From contig JAEUUF010000001.1 in NCBI GenBank assembly GCA_016787645.1, positions 1 to 64,000 of the forward strand: a DNA stretch of 64,000 nucleotides, in the 5' to 3' direction. A program made the translations under genes and the position numbers. This document shows positions 28,018 to 37,321 of the stretch, one piece after another. Under the pieces are notes generated by a model. That model was given only the letters and a program-made list of their open reading frames with translations, did not search any database and had not been told where the DNA came from. Each line of letters opens with the position of its first letter. Position 1 is the stretch's first letter. Source of the DNA: Cyclobacteriaceae bacterium (GTDB taxonomy: Bacteria > Bacteroidota > Bacteroidia > Cytophagales > Cyclobacteriaceae).

Positions 28018-29883
28018 CTAGTTCTCGTAGAGCTCAGGCTCAAGGCTCCACTTTTCGGGGGAACGCCACAGGTTACTGAGCAACAACTCGCGCATGAAGA
28101 TGAATTCCTTAGGGAGATGATCATACATGCGTTCAAACAGTTCGGCATGAGCCAGCAACTCAGCTTTCCATTGCTCGCGTTCGATGGACATGATGTTATC
28201 AAACTGCTGAACGGAGAAATCAACTCCCGTCCAGTCAATGTCACTGTAGTGCGGCATCCAACCGATCGGACTCTCTACCGCGTTGGATTTTCCTTTGATC
28301 TTCTGAATGATCCATTTCAACACGCGCATATTTTCGCCAAAGCCGGGCCACAGGAAATTGCCTTTTTCGTCTTTGCGGAACCAGTTAACCCCAAAGATGC
28401 GCGGCGGGTTCGGGATGCTGCGTCCGAATTGCAGCCAGTGGTTGAAGTAGTCAGCCATATGATAACCACAGAACGGCAGCATGGCAAACGGATCGCGGCG
28501 TACTTTTCCAATTTCACCAAAGGCAGCCGCAGTCGTCTCTGAGCCCATCGTGGCGGCGAGGTAAACACCGAACGCCCAGTTGTGCGCCTGGTACACCAAA
28601 GGAATGGTGGTGCTCCGGCGTCCGCCGAAAATGATCGCGCTTATCGGAACACCATCCGGATTTTCCCACTCGGAGTCAAGCACAGGGTTCTGGGAGGCGG
28701 GAGCAGTAAACCGGGCGTTGGGGTGAGCCACCGGTTTGCCGGAGGCGGGATCCCATTTCTTGCCGTGCCAGTCGATGATATCCTTGGGCACTTCCTTCGT
28801 CATCCCCTCCCACCATATATCGCCGTCGGGGGTCACACCAACGTTTGTGAAAATCGTATTCCTCTCGACGCTCTTCATTGCGTTCGGGTTCGACTTCATG
28901 TTGGTACCCGGTGCCACGCCGAAGTATCCAGCCTCCGGGTTGATGGCATATAACTTACCTTCCTTGTTCGGTTTGATCCACGCGATGTCATCTCCCACGG
29001 TAGTGATCTTCCATCCATCCAGCGATTTGGGTGGAATGAGCATGGCAAAATTGGTCTTACCACAAGCACTGGGGAAAGCGGCTGCGACATAGGTTTTTTC
29101 TCCCTTCGGATCTTCAACGCCCAGGATGAGCATATGCTCGGCCAGCCAGCCCTGGTCACGTGCCATTACCGATGCAATGCGAAGCGCAAAACACTTCTTT
29201 CCAAGAAGGGCGTTGCCTCCATACCCTGATCCGTAAGATACAATGGAACGTTCTTCCGGATAATGCACGATATACTTCACAGTCGGATTGCAGGGCCATT
29301 TCACATCCTCTTGTCCTGGCACAAGGGGTGCTCCCACCGTGTGGACGCACTTCACATAATCATTGTCTTCACCCAGTTGCTCCACCACCTTCTTTCCCAC
29401 CCGGGTCATGATGTGCATATTTACCACCACATACTCCGAGTCAGTGATCTCGACTCCAATCTGGGAAATCTCAGAGCCCAAGGGACCCATGCAGAAAGGA
29501 ATCACATACATGGTACGTCCCTTCATACAGCCATTCATCAGCTTCTTCAGGGTCTGCTTCATCTCTTTTGGATCTACCCAGTTATTGGTAGGTCCCGCAT
29601 CATCCTTCTTGCGGCTGCAGATGTAGGTTCGGTCCTCTACACGAGCCACGTCGCTCGGGTCAGAGAAACAGGCAAAGCTATTAGGCCTCTTTTCGGGATT
29701 CAGTTTGATAAACGTCCCTTTATCCACCAGCATCTGGCATAGGCGATCATACTCCTCCTTAGAGCCATCGCACCAGTAAACATCTTCGGGGCTGAATTGG
29801 GACTTGAGTTGATTAACCCACTCCAATAACTCGGTGTGGGCCACTTTGTAAGTAGGTTTCGAAAGGGTGGCGGTAGCGCTCAT
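28018..29883 (-). CDS. pckA: Phosphoenolpyruvate carboxykinase (GTP)
   Basis: I start at ATG 29883 ([13 protein letters not shown]), giving 621 residues, normal for GTP-dependent PEPCK; an upstream extension has no family similarity. The enzyme converts oxaloacetate and GTP to PEP, CO2 and GDP, the entry step of gluconeogenesis. Visible marks are the kinase P-loop in [18 protein letters not shown] with the reactive Cys, the metal-binding GDDIAWIK, and [10 protein letters not shown] at the start. The absence of ATP-PEPCK motifs makes the GTP form clear. It is monocistronic with its own terminator and sits next to peptide and agmatine genes, consistent with growth on amino acids. Confidence 0.97.
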   Translation of the reverse strand: MSATATLSKPTYKVAHTELLEWVNQLKSQFSPEDVYWCDGSKEEYDRLCQMLVDKGTFIKLNPEKRPNSFACFSDPSDVARVEDRTYICSRKKDDAGPTNNWVDPKEMKQTLKKLMNGCMKGRTMYVIPFCMGPLGSEISQIGVEITDSEYVVVNMHIMTRVGKKVVEQLGEDNDYVKCVHTVGAPLVPGQEDVKWPCNPTVKYIVHYPEERSIVSYGSGYGGNALLGKKCFALRIASVMARDQGWLAEHMLILGVEDPKGEKTYVAAAFPSACGKTNFAMLIPPKSLDGWKITTVGDDIAWIKPNKEGKLYAINPEAGYFGVAPGTNMKSNPNAMKSVERNTIFTNVGVTPDGDIWWEGMTKEVPKDIIDWHGKKWDPASGKPVAHPNARFTAPASQNPVLDSEWENPDGVPISAIIFGGRRSTTIPLVYQAHNWAFGVYLAATMGSETTAAAFGEIGKVRRDPFAMLPFCGYHMADYFNHWLQFGRSIPNPPRIFGVNWFRKDEKGNFLWPGFGENMRVLKWIIQKIKGKSNAVESPIGWMPHYSDIDWTGVDFSVQQFDNIMSIEREQWKAELLAHAELFERMYDHLPKEFIFMRELLLSNLWRSPEKWSLEPELYEN

Positions 29884-30002
29884 AAACTTGGTGTTTGATG
29901 CAAAATAAGGAACCATGCCCTCAAATGGAAATGATCTAAGTCATAGCAGATTGGCTCATGTATCAGCCTTCAAATAGTGGTCGCAGATGTCCCAGAAGGC
30001 CA

Positions 30003-30010
30003 TATATTTG
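30003..30010 (+). promoter_or_regulatory. -7 promoter box of aguB-aguA
   Basis: TATATTTG is a perfect TAnnTTTG match. Transcription would start near 30015, downstream of an in-frame ATG at 29987 and just before the GTG at 30026, so it supports the GTG as start of aguB. No clear -33 box is visible. Confidence 0.5.
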
Positions 30011-30025
30011 CACAAATTCAACCAC

Positions 30026-30898
30026 GTGAACCGAAAAGTTAACATCGGGCTGGTGCAAATGTCCTGTTCAGCCGTACCCCGGGAGAACCTGGAAAAGGTA
30101 AAACCGAAGATCGCTGCGTTGGCTTCCCAGGGCGCCCAGATCATCTGCCTGCAGGAGCTGTTTACCTCCCTCTATTTCTGCGACGTGGAAGACCACGATA
30201 ACTTCAAGCTGGCCGAGCGCATTCCCGGACCTTCCACGGACTTCCTTGCCCCGCTTGCCAAGCAGCACAACGTAGTCATCATCGCCTCCCTCTTCGAAAA
30301 AAGAGCCGAAGGCCTGTACCATAACACCACCGCGGTGATTGATGCCGATGGCCAATACCTGGGTAAATACAGGAAGATGCACATCCCCGACGATCCCGGG
30401 TATTATGAGAAGTTCTACTTCACACCCGGTGATCTTGGCTACAAAGTTTTCAAGACAAAATTTGCCACCATTGGTGTGTTGATTTGCTGGGATCAATGGT
30501 ACCCGGAAGCCGCGCGAATCACTTCGCTCCTGGGTGCCGAAATTCTCTTTTACCCGACGGCGATTGGATGGGCTACCAGCCAGGACGCTGAAACGAACGA
30601 CGAACAATACCAGGCATGGCAAACCATTCAATGCTCACATGCCGTAGCCAATGGAGTCTATGTAGTTTCTGTGAACCGTGTGGGGATGGAAGGAAACATG
30701 AAGTTCTGGGGCGGTTCATTTATTTCCAATCCGTTCGGCAAAGTGATGTACAAAGCCTCGCATGACAAAGAGGAAACTCATGTTGAAGAACTGGACATGG
30801 ACAAAAGCGACCGATACCGTACCCACTGGCCGTTCCTTCGCGATCGTCGAATTGACTCGTACCAGCCCATCACCCAGCGCTACCTCGACGAGTCCTGA
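30026..30898 (+). CDS. aguB: N-carbamoylputrescine amidase
   Basis: The start is GTG 30026 (MNRKVNIGLVQMSC), supported by the promoter box just upstream and by the usual family length: 290 residues. It is a nitrilase-superfamily enzyme with the Glu-Lys-Cys triad in LQELF, KYRKMHIPD and ICWDQWYPE. It hydrolyses N-carbamoylputrescine to putrescine, CO2 and ammonia. The next gene, aguA, makes its substrate and begins 12 bp later, which makes the assignment strong. Family features ETNDEQYQAWQTIQCSHA and FWGGSFISNPFG are present. Confidence 0.95.
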   Translation: MNRKVNIGLVQMSCSAVPRENLEKVKPKIAALASQGAQIICLQELFTSLYFCDVEDHDNFKLAERIPGPSTDFLAPLAKQHNVVIIASLFEKRAEGLYHNTTAVIDADGQYLGKYRKMHIPDDPGYYEKFYFTPGDLGYKVFKTKFATIGVLICWDQWYPEAARITSLLGAEILFYPTAIGWATSQDAETNDEQYQAWQTIQCSHAVANGVYVVSVNRVGMEGNMKFWGGSFISNPFGKVMYKASHDKEETHVEELDMDKSDRYRTHWPFLRDRRIDSYQPITQRYLDES

Positions 30899-30910
30899 TT
30901 TAAGAGCATC

Positions 30911-31951
30911 ATGAAACAAACCCCGCGCGAACTTGGCTATCGATTTCCGGCCGAGTTTGAGAAGCACGAATCCACTTGGCTGAGCTGGCCCCACAAAGAA
31001 GCGTCGTGGCCAGGAAAAATAGAAACAATCTATCCGGCCTATTCCTTCTTCGTGAAATTGCTGGCCCAGTCCGAGAAGGTGAACATCAATGTGGTGGACG
31101 ATGCGATGAAAGCATTCGCGCAAGCGCAACTCGACAAGGTGGGCACTGATCTCACCAGGGTTACTTTCCACTTCAACCCCACCAACGACGCCTGGTGCCG
31201 CGACCATGGCCCTGCTTTTCTTATTCATGACCAGGAGAAGAAGAAGGCTATCGTCGATTGGGATTACAATGCCTGGGGTGGAAAATATCCTCCGCATGAT
31301 CTGGATGACATCATACCCACACGGATTGGAAAAACATTGAGTTTACCTGTCTTCAACCCTGGAATCATCATGGAAGGTGGTTCAGTGGATTTCAACGGGA
31401 AAGGCACAATCCTCACCACAACATCCTGCCTGCTGAACAAGAACCGCAACCCAACTTTGACCAGGGAGCAAATTGAAAAGTACCTCCTCGATTACTACGG
31501 GCAAGAACAAGTGTTGTGGCTTGGAGATGGTATTGTGGGAGACGATACCGATGGTCACATAGATGACATCACCCGCTTCATAGGCACTCATACCGTGGTG
31601 ACGGTGGTTGAGTCATCCAAATCAGATGAGAACTACGCGCTGTTGCAGGAAAACCTGAAACTATTGCGATCGATGCGTTTGCCGGATGGCAAGCCACTTG
31701 AAATCATCGAGCTACCAATGCCTGATCCGGTGGTTTACGAAGATCAACGGCTACCTGCCTCTTATGGCAACTTCTATATATGTAACCGATATGTTATTGT
31801 GCCGACCTTCCGATGTAAGAACGATCACGTGGCCTTGGAAATTCTTCAGCGTCATATGCCCGGGCGGGAAGTCGTAGGGATTGATTCAACTGATATCATT
31901 TGGGGATTGGGCAGCTTTCACTGCCTGAGCCAGCAAGAGCCGGCTGTTTAG
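30911..31951 (+). CDS. aguA: Agmatine deiminase
   Basis: A 346-residue enzyme of the guanidino-modifying (PPAD) superfamily that converts agmatine to N-carbamoylputrescine and ammonia. The N-terminal signature is GYRFPAEFEKHESTWLSWP. Catalytic and binding residues lie in NDAWCRDHGPAF, GGSVDFNGKGT, DGHIDDITRF and the closing GLGSFHCLSQQEP, where the Cys is the nucleophile. Together with aguB it forms a two-step route from agmatine to putrescine. Its stop overlaps the stop of the convergent gene by four bases. Confidence 0.96.
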   Translation: MKQTPRELGYRFPAEFEKHESTWLSWPHKEASWPGKIETIYPAYSFFVKLLAQSEKVNINVVDDAMKAFAQAQLDKVGTDLTRVTFHFNPTNDAWCRDHGPAFLIHDQEKKKAIVDWDYNAWGGKYPPHDLDDIIPTRIGKTLSLPVFNPGIIMEGGSVDFNGKGTILTTTSCLLNKNRNPTLTREQIEKYLLDYYGQEQVLWLGDGIVGDDTDGHIDDITRFIGTHTVVTVVESSKSDENYALLQENLKLLRSMRLPDGKPLEIIELPMPDPVVYEDQRLPASYGNFYICNRYVIVPTFRCKNDHVALEILQRHMPGREVVGIDSTDIIWGLGSFHCLSQQEPAV

Positions 31952-32382
31952 GCGGGCTGATGCGCCTTGATCCAGGCGTAGGCTTCCGATTCATTGGAGA
32001 AGACACCCAGGCTGAGGTTCCGGGACCGGTATTTTTCTTCCGCATCAAGTTTGAAACGCTCCATTGGATAGTCAGCAAATATGCTGGCGCCGAGGATAAC
32101 GGCGTGAACCTGGACGCCGGCCTTATCAAACAGCAATCCTTCCCATTCGTCGACCAGCCATTGTTCGATATCCAGGTCTAGTTCGCCCAATAATTCCGTA
32201 TTGGCCAACCAGGCCAGGTTGGTGTATGTCTTTTTCAGTTCAATGTATTCCTCAAGAATCCGGAGCAGGTTGATTTTAAATTCCTCCCCCGGCGGCGGTT
32301 GGAGCCAGCGGTGCCTCAGTACGGGAACGTCGTCATCCAACTCACACCGAACAAACTCGTTTTCAAAAATTCCAATGATCAT
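31948..32382 (-). CDS. STAS/SpoIIAA-like hypothetical protein
   Basis: A 144-residue cytoplasmic protein. The arrangement of short strands and amphipathic helices (FENEFVRCELDDDVPVLRHRW, ILEEYIELKKTYTNLAWLANTELL, DIEQWLVDEWEGLLFDKAG, HAVILGASIFADYPME) resembles the STAS/SEC14-like proteins common in Bacteroidota. The final segment is SNESEAYAWIKAH. The assignment is by overall pattern, not a specific motif. It is convergent with aguA, overlapping by four bases, and 47 bp downstream of the DUF1080 gene. Confidence 0.7.
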   Translation of the reverse strand: MIIGIFENEFVRCELDDDVPVLRHRWLQPPPGEEFKINLLRILEEYIELKKTYTNLAWLANTELLGELDLDIEQWLVDEWEGLLFDKAGVQVHAVILGASIFADYPMERFKLDAEEKYRSRNLSLGVFSNESEAYAWIKAHQPA

Positions 32383-32429
32383 AGCGCTAGCCCACCTCTC
32401 TATACTTCACGTTAACGGAAAGAAACCCG

Positions 32430-33125
32430 TTACAGTTCCCGAATTTTGATGTTCCTGAACCACACGCGACTGCCATGTTCCTGCAGGAGGATATGACCTT
32501 TGCGCGCTTTGCCAAAATCTGGATACTTGACAAACTTACTGTTCTTCAACATGGCCTCCCATTCTGGGGTATACATGGTGGTTTCTACCTGTTTCACTTC
32601 ATTGAGCCAAAATTCCAGGTGGCCCTTATTGCTCACGATCCTCACTGAATTCCATTTCTTCGGTGCTTTGGCGGATTCAACCGGACTGGCAATCAGGTCA
32701 TAGAGGTTCCCGGCCCTGTGTTTGACAATCTTGCCATCCGGGTGGCAGTCGTTATGCAAAATTTGCATTTCCGGACCGGTGTAGTAACCAAATTCATAGG
32801 CTGCCGATTCCACCACGTTAAACATGATGCCGCTATTGCCGCACGAATCAATCTTCCACTCCAACTTCAGTTCGAAGTTTTCAAATTCTCCTTCGGTGAC
32901 AATGTCTTTCACCCCTGTATGAGGATCCAGCCACAACTCCCCATTGGAGGCTTTCCAGAAGTTGCCAATAGTCTTCTGGCCATATTCGTGCCAGCCCCTG
33001 GTTGATTTTCCATCGAACAACAACTTCCAACCCTGCTTCTTCTCCTGGGGGCTGAGGGTATTGTGCGGTTGAGCCAACGAGGTCAGGCTAATGAGGCACA
33101 GCAAAAAAGTGATAATCTTTTTCAT
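32430..33125 (-). CDS. DUF1080 protein, probable 3-keto-glycoside hydrolase, exported
   Basis: The start ATG 33125 gives a signal peptide (MKKIITFLLCLISLTSLAQ) and a 231-residue product. The DUF1080 fold is visible in GWKLLFDGKSTRGWHEYG, FENFELKLEWKIDSCGNSGI, YYTGPEMQILHN and WNSVRIVSNKGHLEFWLN. These proteins are concanavalin-like and have been linked to hydrolysis of 3-keto-disaccharides after oxidation by Gfo/Idh-type dehydrogenases. The neighbours (dehydrogenase, isomerase/epimerase, cytochrome c) support this role. It acts outside the inner membrane. The exact substrate is unknown. Confidence 0.88.
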   Translation of the reverse strand: MKKIITFLLCLISLTSLAQPHNTLSPQEKKQGWKLLFDGKSTRGWHEYGQKTIGNFWKASNGELWLDPHTGVKDIVTEGEFENFELKLEWKIDSCGNSGIMFNVVESAAYEFGYYTGPEMQILHNDCHPDGKIVKHRAGNLYDLIASPVESAKAPKKWNSVRIVSNKGHLEFWLNEVKQVETTMYTPEWEAMLKNSKFVKYPDFGKARKGHILLQEHGSRVWFRNIKIREL

Positions 33126-33141
33126 TCTACTAGCTGGATGG

Positions 33142-33546
33142 TCAATGTTCCTTTTCGCCATCCAGGGAAAGCACATACCGTGCCATGGACTCTGCTTCTT
33201 CTTCGGTAAGATCCACGTGTGCGGCCATGGGGATCTGACCCCATACGCCTGAGCCACCTTTCATAATTTTCGCCGCCAGCAGCTTCACATTAGCTTCCGT
33301 GAACTCATATTTCTCAGCTACTTTAAGGTGGGCCGGGCCAATCACGGTGTTGGTCTTATGATGACAGGTATTGCAATCATTGCTCTTGACCAGTGCCTCG
33401 CCCACCGCAATAGGATCTGCAGCAGTTCCTTTCGCCTCTATGCCGGCATCGTTGGCCACATACTCCTCCGCATTCCTGGTTTCCGTCTTCCCTGAGCATG
33501 CGGAAAGGATAACCAAGCCTGCCATCACCTGTAGCTTTAATTTCAT
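33142..33546 (-). CDS. Lipoprotein c-type cytochrome
   Basis: I use ATG 33546, which has a GGA ahead of it and gives MKLKLQVMAGLVILSAC with lipobox LSAC; an ATG at 33558 would add four residues. The 134-residue protein has one haem site, NDCNTCHHKTN (CxxCH), and a possible axial Met in QIPMAAHVDL. It ends in the helix TEEEAESMARYVLSL. Such small lipoprotein cytochromes accept electrons from periplasmic dehydrogenases. It lies 14 bp after the isomerase gene and 16 bp before the DUF1080 gene, so it belongs to the same operon. Confidence 0.88.
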   Translation of the reverse strand: MKLKLQVMAGLVILSACSGKTETRNAEEYVANDAGIEAKGTAADPIAVGEALVKSNDCNTCHHKTNTVIGPAHLKVAEKYEFTEANVKLLAAKIMKGGSGVWGQIPMAAHVDLTEEEAESMARYVLSLDGEKEH

Positions 33547-33560
33547 CTTAATTTCCATTA

Positions 33561-34613
33561 TTAGAGTCCAAGTACCTTCTTATTTAGTTTCTGATTTTTT
33601 GAAGTTGCCGCAAAGTCGTCAAATGCCTTATCAGCTGCGCGAATTATGTGATGAGCGATGAAAGGAGCCCCTTCCGCGGCGCCCTGCTCGGGATGTTTAA
33701 GACAGCACTCCCACTCCATTACAGCCCAACCCTCAAAATCGTACTTGGTCAGTTTTGAAAAGATCGCTCCAAAGTTGATTTGACCATCTCCCAGGGAACG
33801 GAATCTCCCTGGGCGGTCAATCCACCCTTGGTACCCGCCATAGACGCCGCTCTTTCCTGTGGGATTGAATTCCGCGTCCTTCACATGCATCATCTTGATA
33901 TGAGGATGGTAAAAGTCAATGAATTGCAGATAGTCCAGTTGCTGGAGAACAAAATGACTGGGATCGTACAGAATGCAGCAACGTGGATGATTGCCCGTCT
34001 CCTTCAAGAATCGCTCAAAGGTAATTCCATCATGGAGGTCCTCCCCGGGATGAAGTTCATAGCAGACATTGACACCTTGTTTGTCAAACACATCTAGGAT
34101 GGGCTTCCATCGACGGGCAAGCTCTTTAAAACCATCTTCCACCAAGCCGGAGGGTCGCTGCGGCCATGGATACATGGTATGCCAGAGCAGTGCCCCGGAA
34201 AAAGTAGCATGTGACTTCAGCCCGAGGTTTTTGCTGGCCTTGGCCGCCTGGTTGAGCTGACTGATCGCCCACTGCGTTCGCGCTCCGGATTTTCCCCTCA
34301 CCTGCCGGGGAGCAAACGAATCAAAGAGGTCACCGTAGGCCGGATGAACCGCCACCAGTTGTCCCTGCAAGTGCGTGGACAACTCCGTGATCGCCAAGCC
34401 ATGCGCCTCAATCATTCCGCGGATCTCATCACAATAGTCTTTACTCTTCGCGGCCTGGGCGAGGTCAAAGTAGTTCGCATCCCAGGTAGGAATCTGGACG
34501 CCTTTGTATCCCAGTGAGGCAGCCCACTTGCATATACTTTCCAGCGTATTGAACGGGCGCTTCGGTCCCATAAACTGGGCGAGGAAGATGGCAGGGCCTT
34601 TAATGGTTTTCAT
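33561..34613 (-). CDS. Sugar phosphate isomerase/epimerase-like TIM-barrel protein
   Basis: A 350-residue AP-endonuclease-2/xylose-isomerase-like TIM barrel. Metal ligands are seen in CYELHPGEDLHDG (Glu), LYDPSHFVLQQ (Asp, His), HIKMMHVKDAEF (His) and AVMEWECCLKHPEQG (Glu). There is no signal peptide, so it is cytoplasmic. The ATG overlaps the stop of the dehydrogenase gene (ATGA). In keto-glycoside clusters such proteins epimerise, eliminate or hydrate the 3-keto sugar; the reaction here is inferred from context only. Confidence 0.88.
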   Translation of the reverse strand: MKTIKGPAIFLAQFMGPKRPFNTLESICKWAASLGYKGVQIPTWDANYFDLAQAAKSKDYCDEIRGMIEAHGLAITELSTHLQGQLVAVHPAYGDLFDSFAPRQVRGKSGARTQWAISQLNQAAKASKNLGLKSHATFSGALLWHTMYPWPQRPSGLVEDGFKELARRWKPILDVFDKQGVNVCYELHPGEDLHDGITFERFLKETGNHPRCCILYDPSHFVLQQLDYLQFIDFYHPHIKMMHVKDAEFNPTGKSGVYGGYQGWIDRPGRFRSLGDGQINFGAIFSKLTKYDFEGWAVMEWECCLKHPEQGAAEGAPFIAHHIIRAADKAFDDFAATSKNQKLNKKVLGL

Positions 34614-35767
34614 GATTTAGGTATGGGTATCCATTTTTGTTTCTCTCGGGATGACAGAACGGCGGCTTCAATGAAAGCCATGCCTCTTATGCCCTCCTCC
34701 ACCGTCGGAAAGTCAAATTCTTTTCCAGGATTTTTGCCTGGTTTGTTGGCGCGAACCGCTTTGGCAAAGTTTGCATAGATGTTCGCAAATGCTTCGAGGT
34801 ATCCTTCGGGGTGCCCACTGGGTGTTCGGGTTACCGACTTGGCAGCTGTTGAGAGATAACCGGTTCCTGTGCGGTGGTACTCACGAGGGCGATCAAGCCA
34901 TTTCACAACAAGCGTATTGGGTTCTTCCTGGTGCCACTCCAAACCACCTCGTTCTCCATAGACCCGGAGCGTCAGGTTGTTTTCTTCGCCTGCAGCCACT
35001 TGCGTGGCGACAAGAACACCGGTAGCCTGCTTATCAAAGGCAAGGAGCATTGACGCGTCATCGTCCAGCTTTCTGCCTTTTACCACCTTGTTGAGTTGTG
35101 CGCACAAGGAAGTAATGCGTAAGCCTGTAACATACTCCGCCAGGTTAGCCGCATGCGTTCCGATGTCGCCCGTAGCACCGCCAGCACCCGATCGCTTGGG
35201 GTCCGTTCGCCACCCAGCCTGTTTTTGGCCGGTGCGTTCCAGTGGCGTGGACAGCCAACCCTGGGTATATTCGGCGTACACCTTTCTGATGGCACCCAAA
35301 CTACCGGAGGCGACCAGGTTCCTGGCCTCCTTGATCATGGGATAGCCGGTGTAAGTATGTGTCAGCGCTAATATTCCCTTTGTTTTCTTAACCACACGGG
35401 AAAGATCAATCGCTTCCTCCAGCGTGAGCGTCATCGGTTTGTCGAGCACCACATGAAAGCCACTTTCCAATGCTTGTTTGGCCGGATCAAAATGAACATG
35501 GTTGGGAGTTACGATCGAAACAAAATCCATTCGCTTGCCAGCCGGGAGCTTCTTCTCTTTCTGGATCATCTCAGTATAGGAGCCATAAACCCTGTCCGGG
35601 GGAATGCCAAGCGCTTCACCGCTGGCTTGTGACTTGGCCGGGCTACTGCTAAATGCGCCACAAACCAATTCGATTTCACCGTCCATACTGGCAGCTTTGC
35701 GATGAACTGCGCCGATGAAGGCATCGATCCCGCCACCAATCATTCCCATCCGTAATTTTCTTTTCAT
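34610..35767 (-). CDS. Gfo/Idh/MocA-family NAD(P)-dependent dehydrogenase
   Basis: A 385-residue oxidoreductase with an N-terminal Rossmann fold (MGMIGGGIDAFIGAVHR), the cofactor-domain motif VLDKPMTLT, where the usual EKP is DKP, and the C-terminal domain with GDIGTHAANLAEYVTG carrying the likely catalytic Asp/His. There is no Tat or Sec signal, so it is probably cytoplasmic. It heads the minus-strand operon isomerase - cytochrome c - DUF1080 and is divergent from an MFS carrier. This set fits oxidation of a glycoside at C3. Substrate unknown. Confidence 0.9.
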   Translation of the reverse strand: MKRKLRMGMIGGGIDAFIGAVHRKAASMDGEIELVCGAFSSSPAKSQASGEALGIPPDRVYGSYTEMIQKEKKLPAGKRMDFVSIVTPNHVHFDPAKQALESGFHVVLDKPMTLTLEEAIDLSRVVKKTKGILALTHTYTGYPMIKEARNLVASGSLGAIRKVYAEYTQGWLSTPLERTGQKQAGWRTDPKRSGAGGATGDIGTHAANLAEYVTGLRITSLCAQLNKVVKGRKLDDDASMLLAFDKQATGVLVATQVAAGEENNLTLRVYGERGGLEWHQEEPNTLVVKWLDRPREYHRTGTGYLSTAAKSVTRTPSGHPEGYLEAFANIYANFAKAVRANKPGKNPGKEFDFPTVEEGIRGMAFIEAAVLSSREKQKWIPIPKS

Positions 35768-35935
35768 AGGATTAAACTCATCACTCGCCCAAGGGGAAAA
35801 ATCATCAAATTTTAGGAATAATAAAACACACAGGATGCCTCTTTTTGATGGAGATGGAAATCCAATCAGTTCAACAGGCGAATTATTTGGATGGTCGCAA
35901 ATAAGCCGCCATATTCATGGTCAATCCCCCAACCG

Positions 35936-37258
35936 ATGACTACTCCGGTAAACACCTCCCGTCTCTTCATCGCCAGTTGCCTGGCCTTGCTGGTTACATC
36001 GCTCACCTTCGCCATCCGGGCAAAGATCGAGGGCGTATTCAGTGCTGATTATCATCTCACGGCCGAGGAAATTGGTTGGGCTTTCGGGCCCGCCTTTTGG
36101 GGATTCACGCTGGCTACCTTTCTCGGTGGCGTGATCATTGACGTCATAAAGACACACCGGATCATTTGGCTCGCTTTCGCTTCTCACCTTATCGGTTTAT
36201 CGGTTTTGCTGATCGCCCAGGACAAAGTGATGTTATTTGTTGCCAACCTGATCATTGGGTTCGGCAACGGCAGCGTGGAAGCCGCCTGCAACCCGTTGGT
36301 GGCCACACTTTACCCTAACGACAAGTCCAGGATGCTCAACCGGTTCCACGTGTGGTTCCCGGGGGGCATTGTCATCGGTGGATTGCTTGCCTGGTTGTTG
36401 ATGAGTCAGGCTGGTCTTTCGTGGCAGGTGCTTACTTCATTACTGTTCATTCCACTCGCTTTGTACGGATACTTATTTTTTGGACAACCCATTCCCGAGA
36501 CTGAGCGCGTGTCGAGCGGAGTTACCTATCGCGACATGTTCAGGAACATTGCTGCGCCGGCGACCATTCTTGTCTTGATCAGCCTGATGATTCTCGCCGC
36601 ATCCGTGCCATCCCTTCAACCCGATTTCAGTTCAAACCTCCCCTACATTCTCCTGGGGATTGTGGTAGTTGCCGTTGTGATCGAGGGAAAATTCATCAAC
36701 AAGACCAGCCTGCTGTTTCCTTTAATGCTGTTGGCCATGTTCCTTACCGCTTCGACCGAATTGGGAACGAACCAATGGATCAATGCGCTGCTCGAAGGAG
36801 CCGGGATCGACCCGATGATCATACTCGTGGTGGTGACTGGCATCATGGCGGTTGGAAGATACTTCGCCGGCCCATTGATCCACCGCCTGAATCCGGGTGG
36901 AGTTTTGCTAGGGTCTGCAGTCCTTTCGGTAGCGGGTCTTTATTGGCTGAGTGAATCAAGCGGGGCAGCGATGACGCTGGGTGGTGCTATTGTGTTTGCG
37001 ATCGGGGTTTGTTACTTCTGGCCAACGATGCTCGGATTTGTATCGGAATACCTTCCTGGAAGCGGAGCACTGGGGCTATCGGTGATGGGTGGAGCCGGAA
37101 TGGTGGCTACCTCTATGGTACTCCCCATCATGGGACGCTCCATCGATAATGCAGGCCCGCAGGCGACATTGAAGTTTATGACTTTGCTCCCCGCAATCCT
37201 GGTGGTAATTTTTGTTGCCGTGAACATCGCCGTGAGAAACCGCTCAAGAATACATTGA
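35936..37258 (+). CDS. MFS transporter, probable sugar carrier
   Basis: The start ATG 35936 (MTTPVNTSRLFIASC) gives a 440-residue protein with 12 hydrophobic helices; a longer frame starting at 35891 adds only a polar tail. Features include GFGNGSVEAACNPLVATLYP and NRFHVWFPGGIVIGG, as in fucose/galactose permease-like MFS proteins. It is divergent from the Gfo/Idh operon with 168 bp between starts and most likely imports that pathway's substrate. Specificity cannot be read from sequence. Confidence 0.85.
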   Translation: MTTPVNTSRLFIASCLALLVTSLTFAIRAKIEGVFSADYHLTAEEIGWAFGPAFWGFTLATFLGGVIIDVIKTHRIIWLAFASHLIGLSVLLIAQDKVMLFVANLIIGFGNGSVEAACNPLVATLYPNDKSRMLNRFHVWFPGGIVIGGLLAWLLMSQAGLSWQVLTSLLFIPLALYGYLFFGQPIPETERVSSGVTYRDMFRNIAAPATILVLISLMILAASVPSLQPDFSSNLPYILLGIVVVAVVIEGKFINKTSLLFPLMLLAMFLTASTELGTNQWINALLEGAGIDPMIILVVVTGIMAVGRYFAGPLIHRLNPGGVLLGSAVLSVAGLYWLSESSGAAMTLGGAIVFAIGVCYFWPTMLGFVSEYLPGSGALGLSVMGGAGMVATSMVLPIMGRSIDNAGPQATLKFMTLLPAILVVIFVAVNIAVRNRSRIH

Positions 37259-37321
37259 TAATTATCATAGTGCGATTGCCCGCGGTTATCCATATTTGAA
37301 TCCTACGAAAATCACCCTCCA

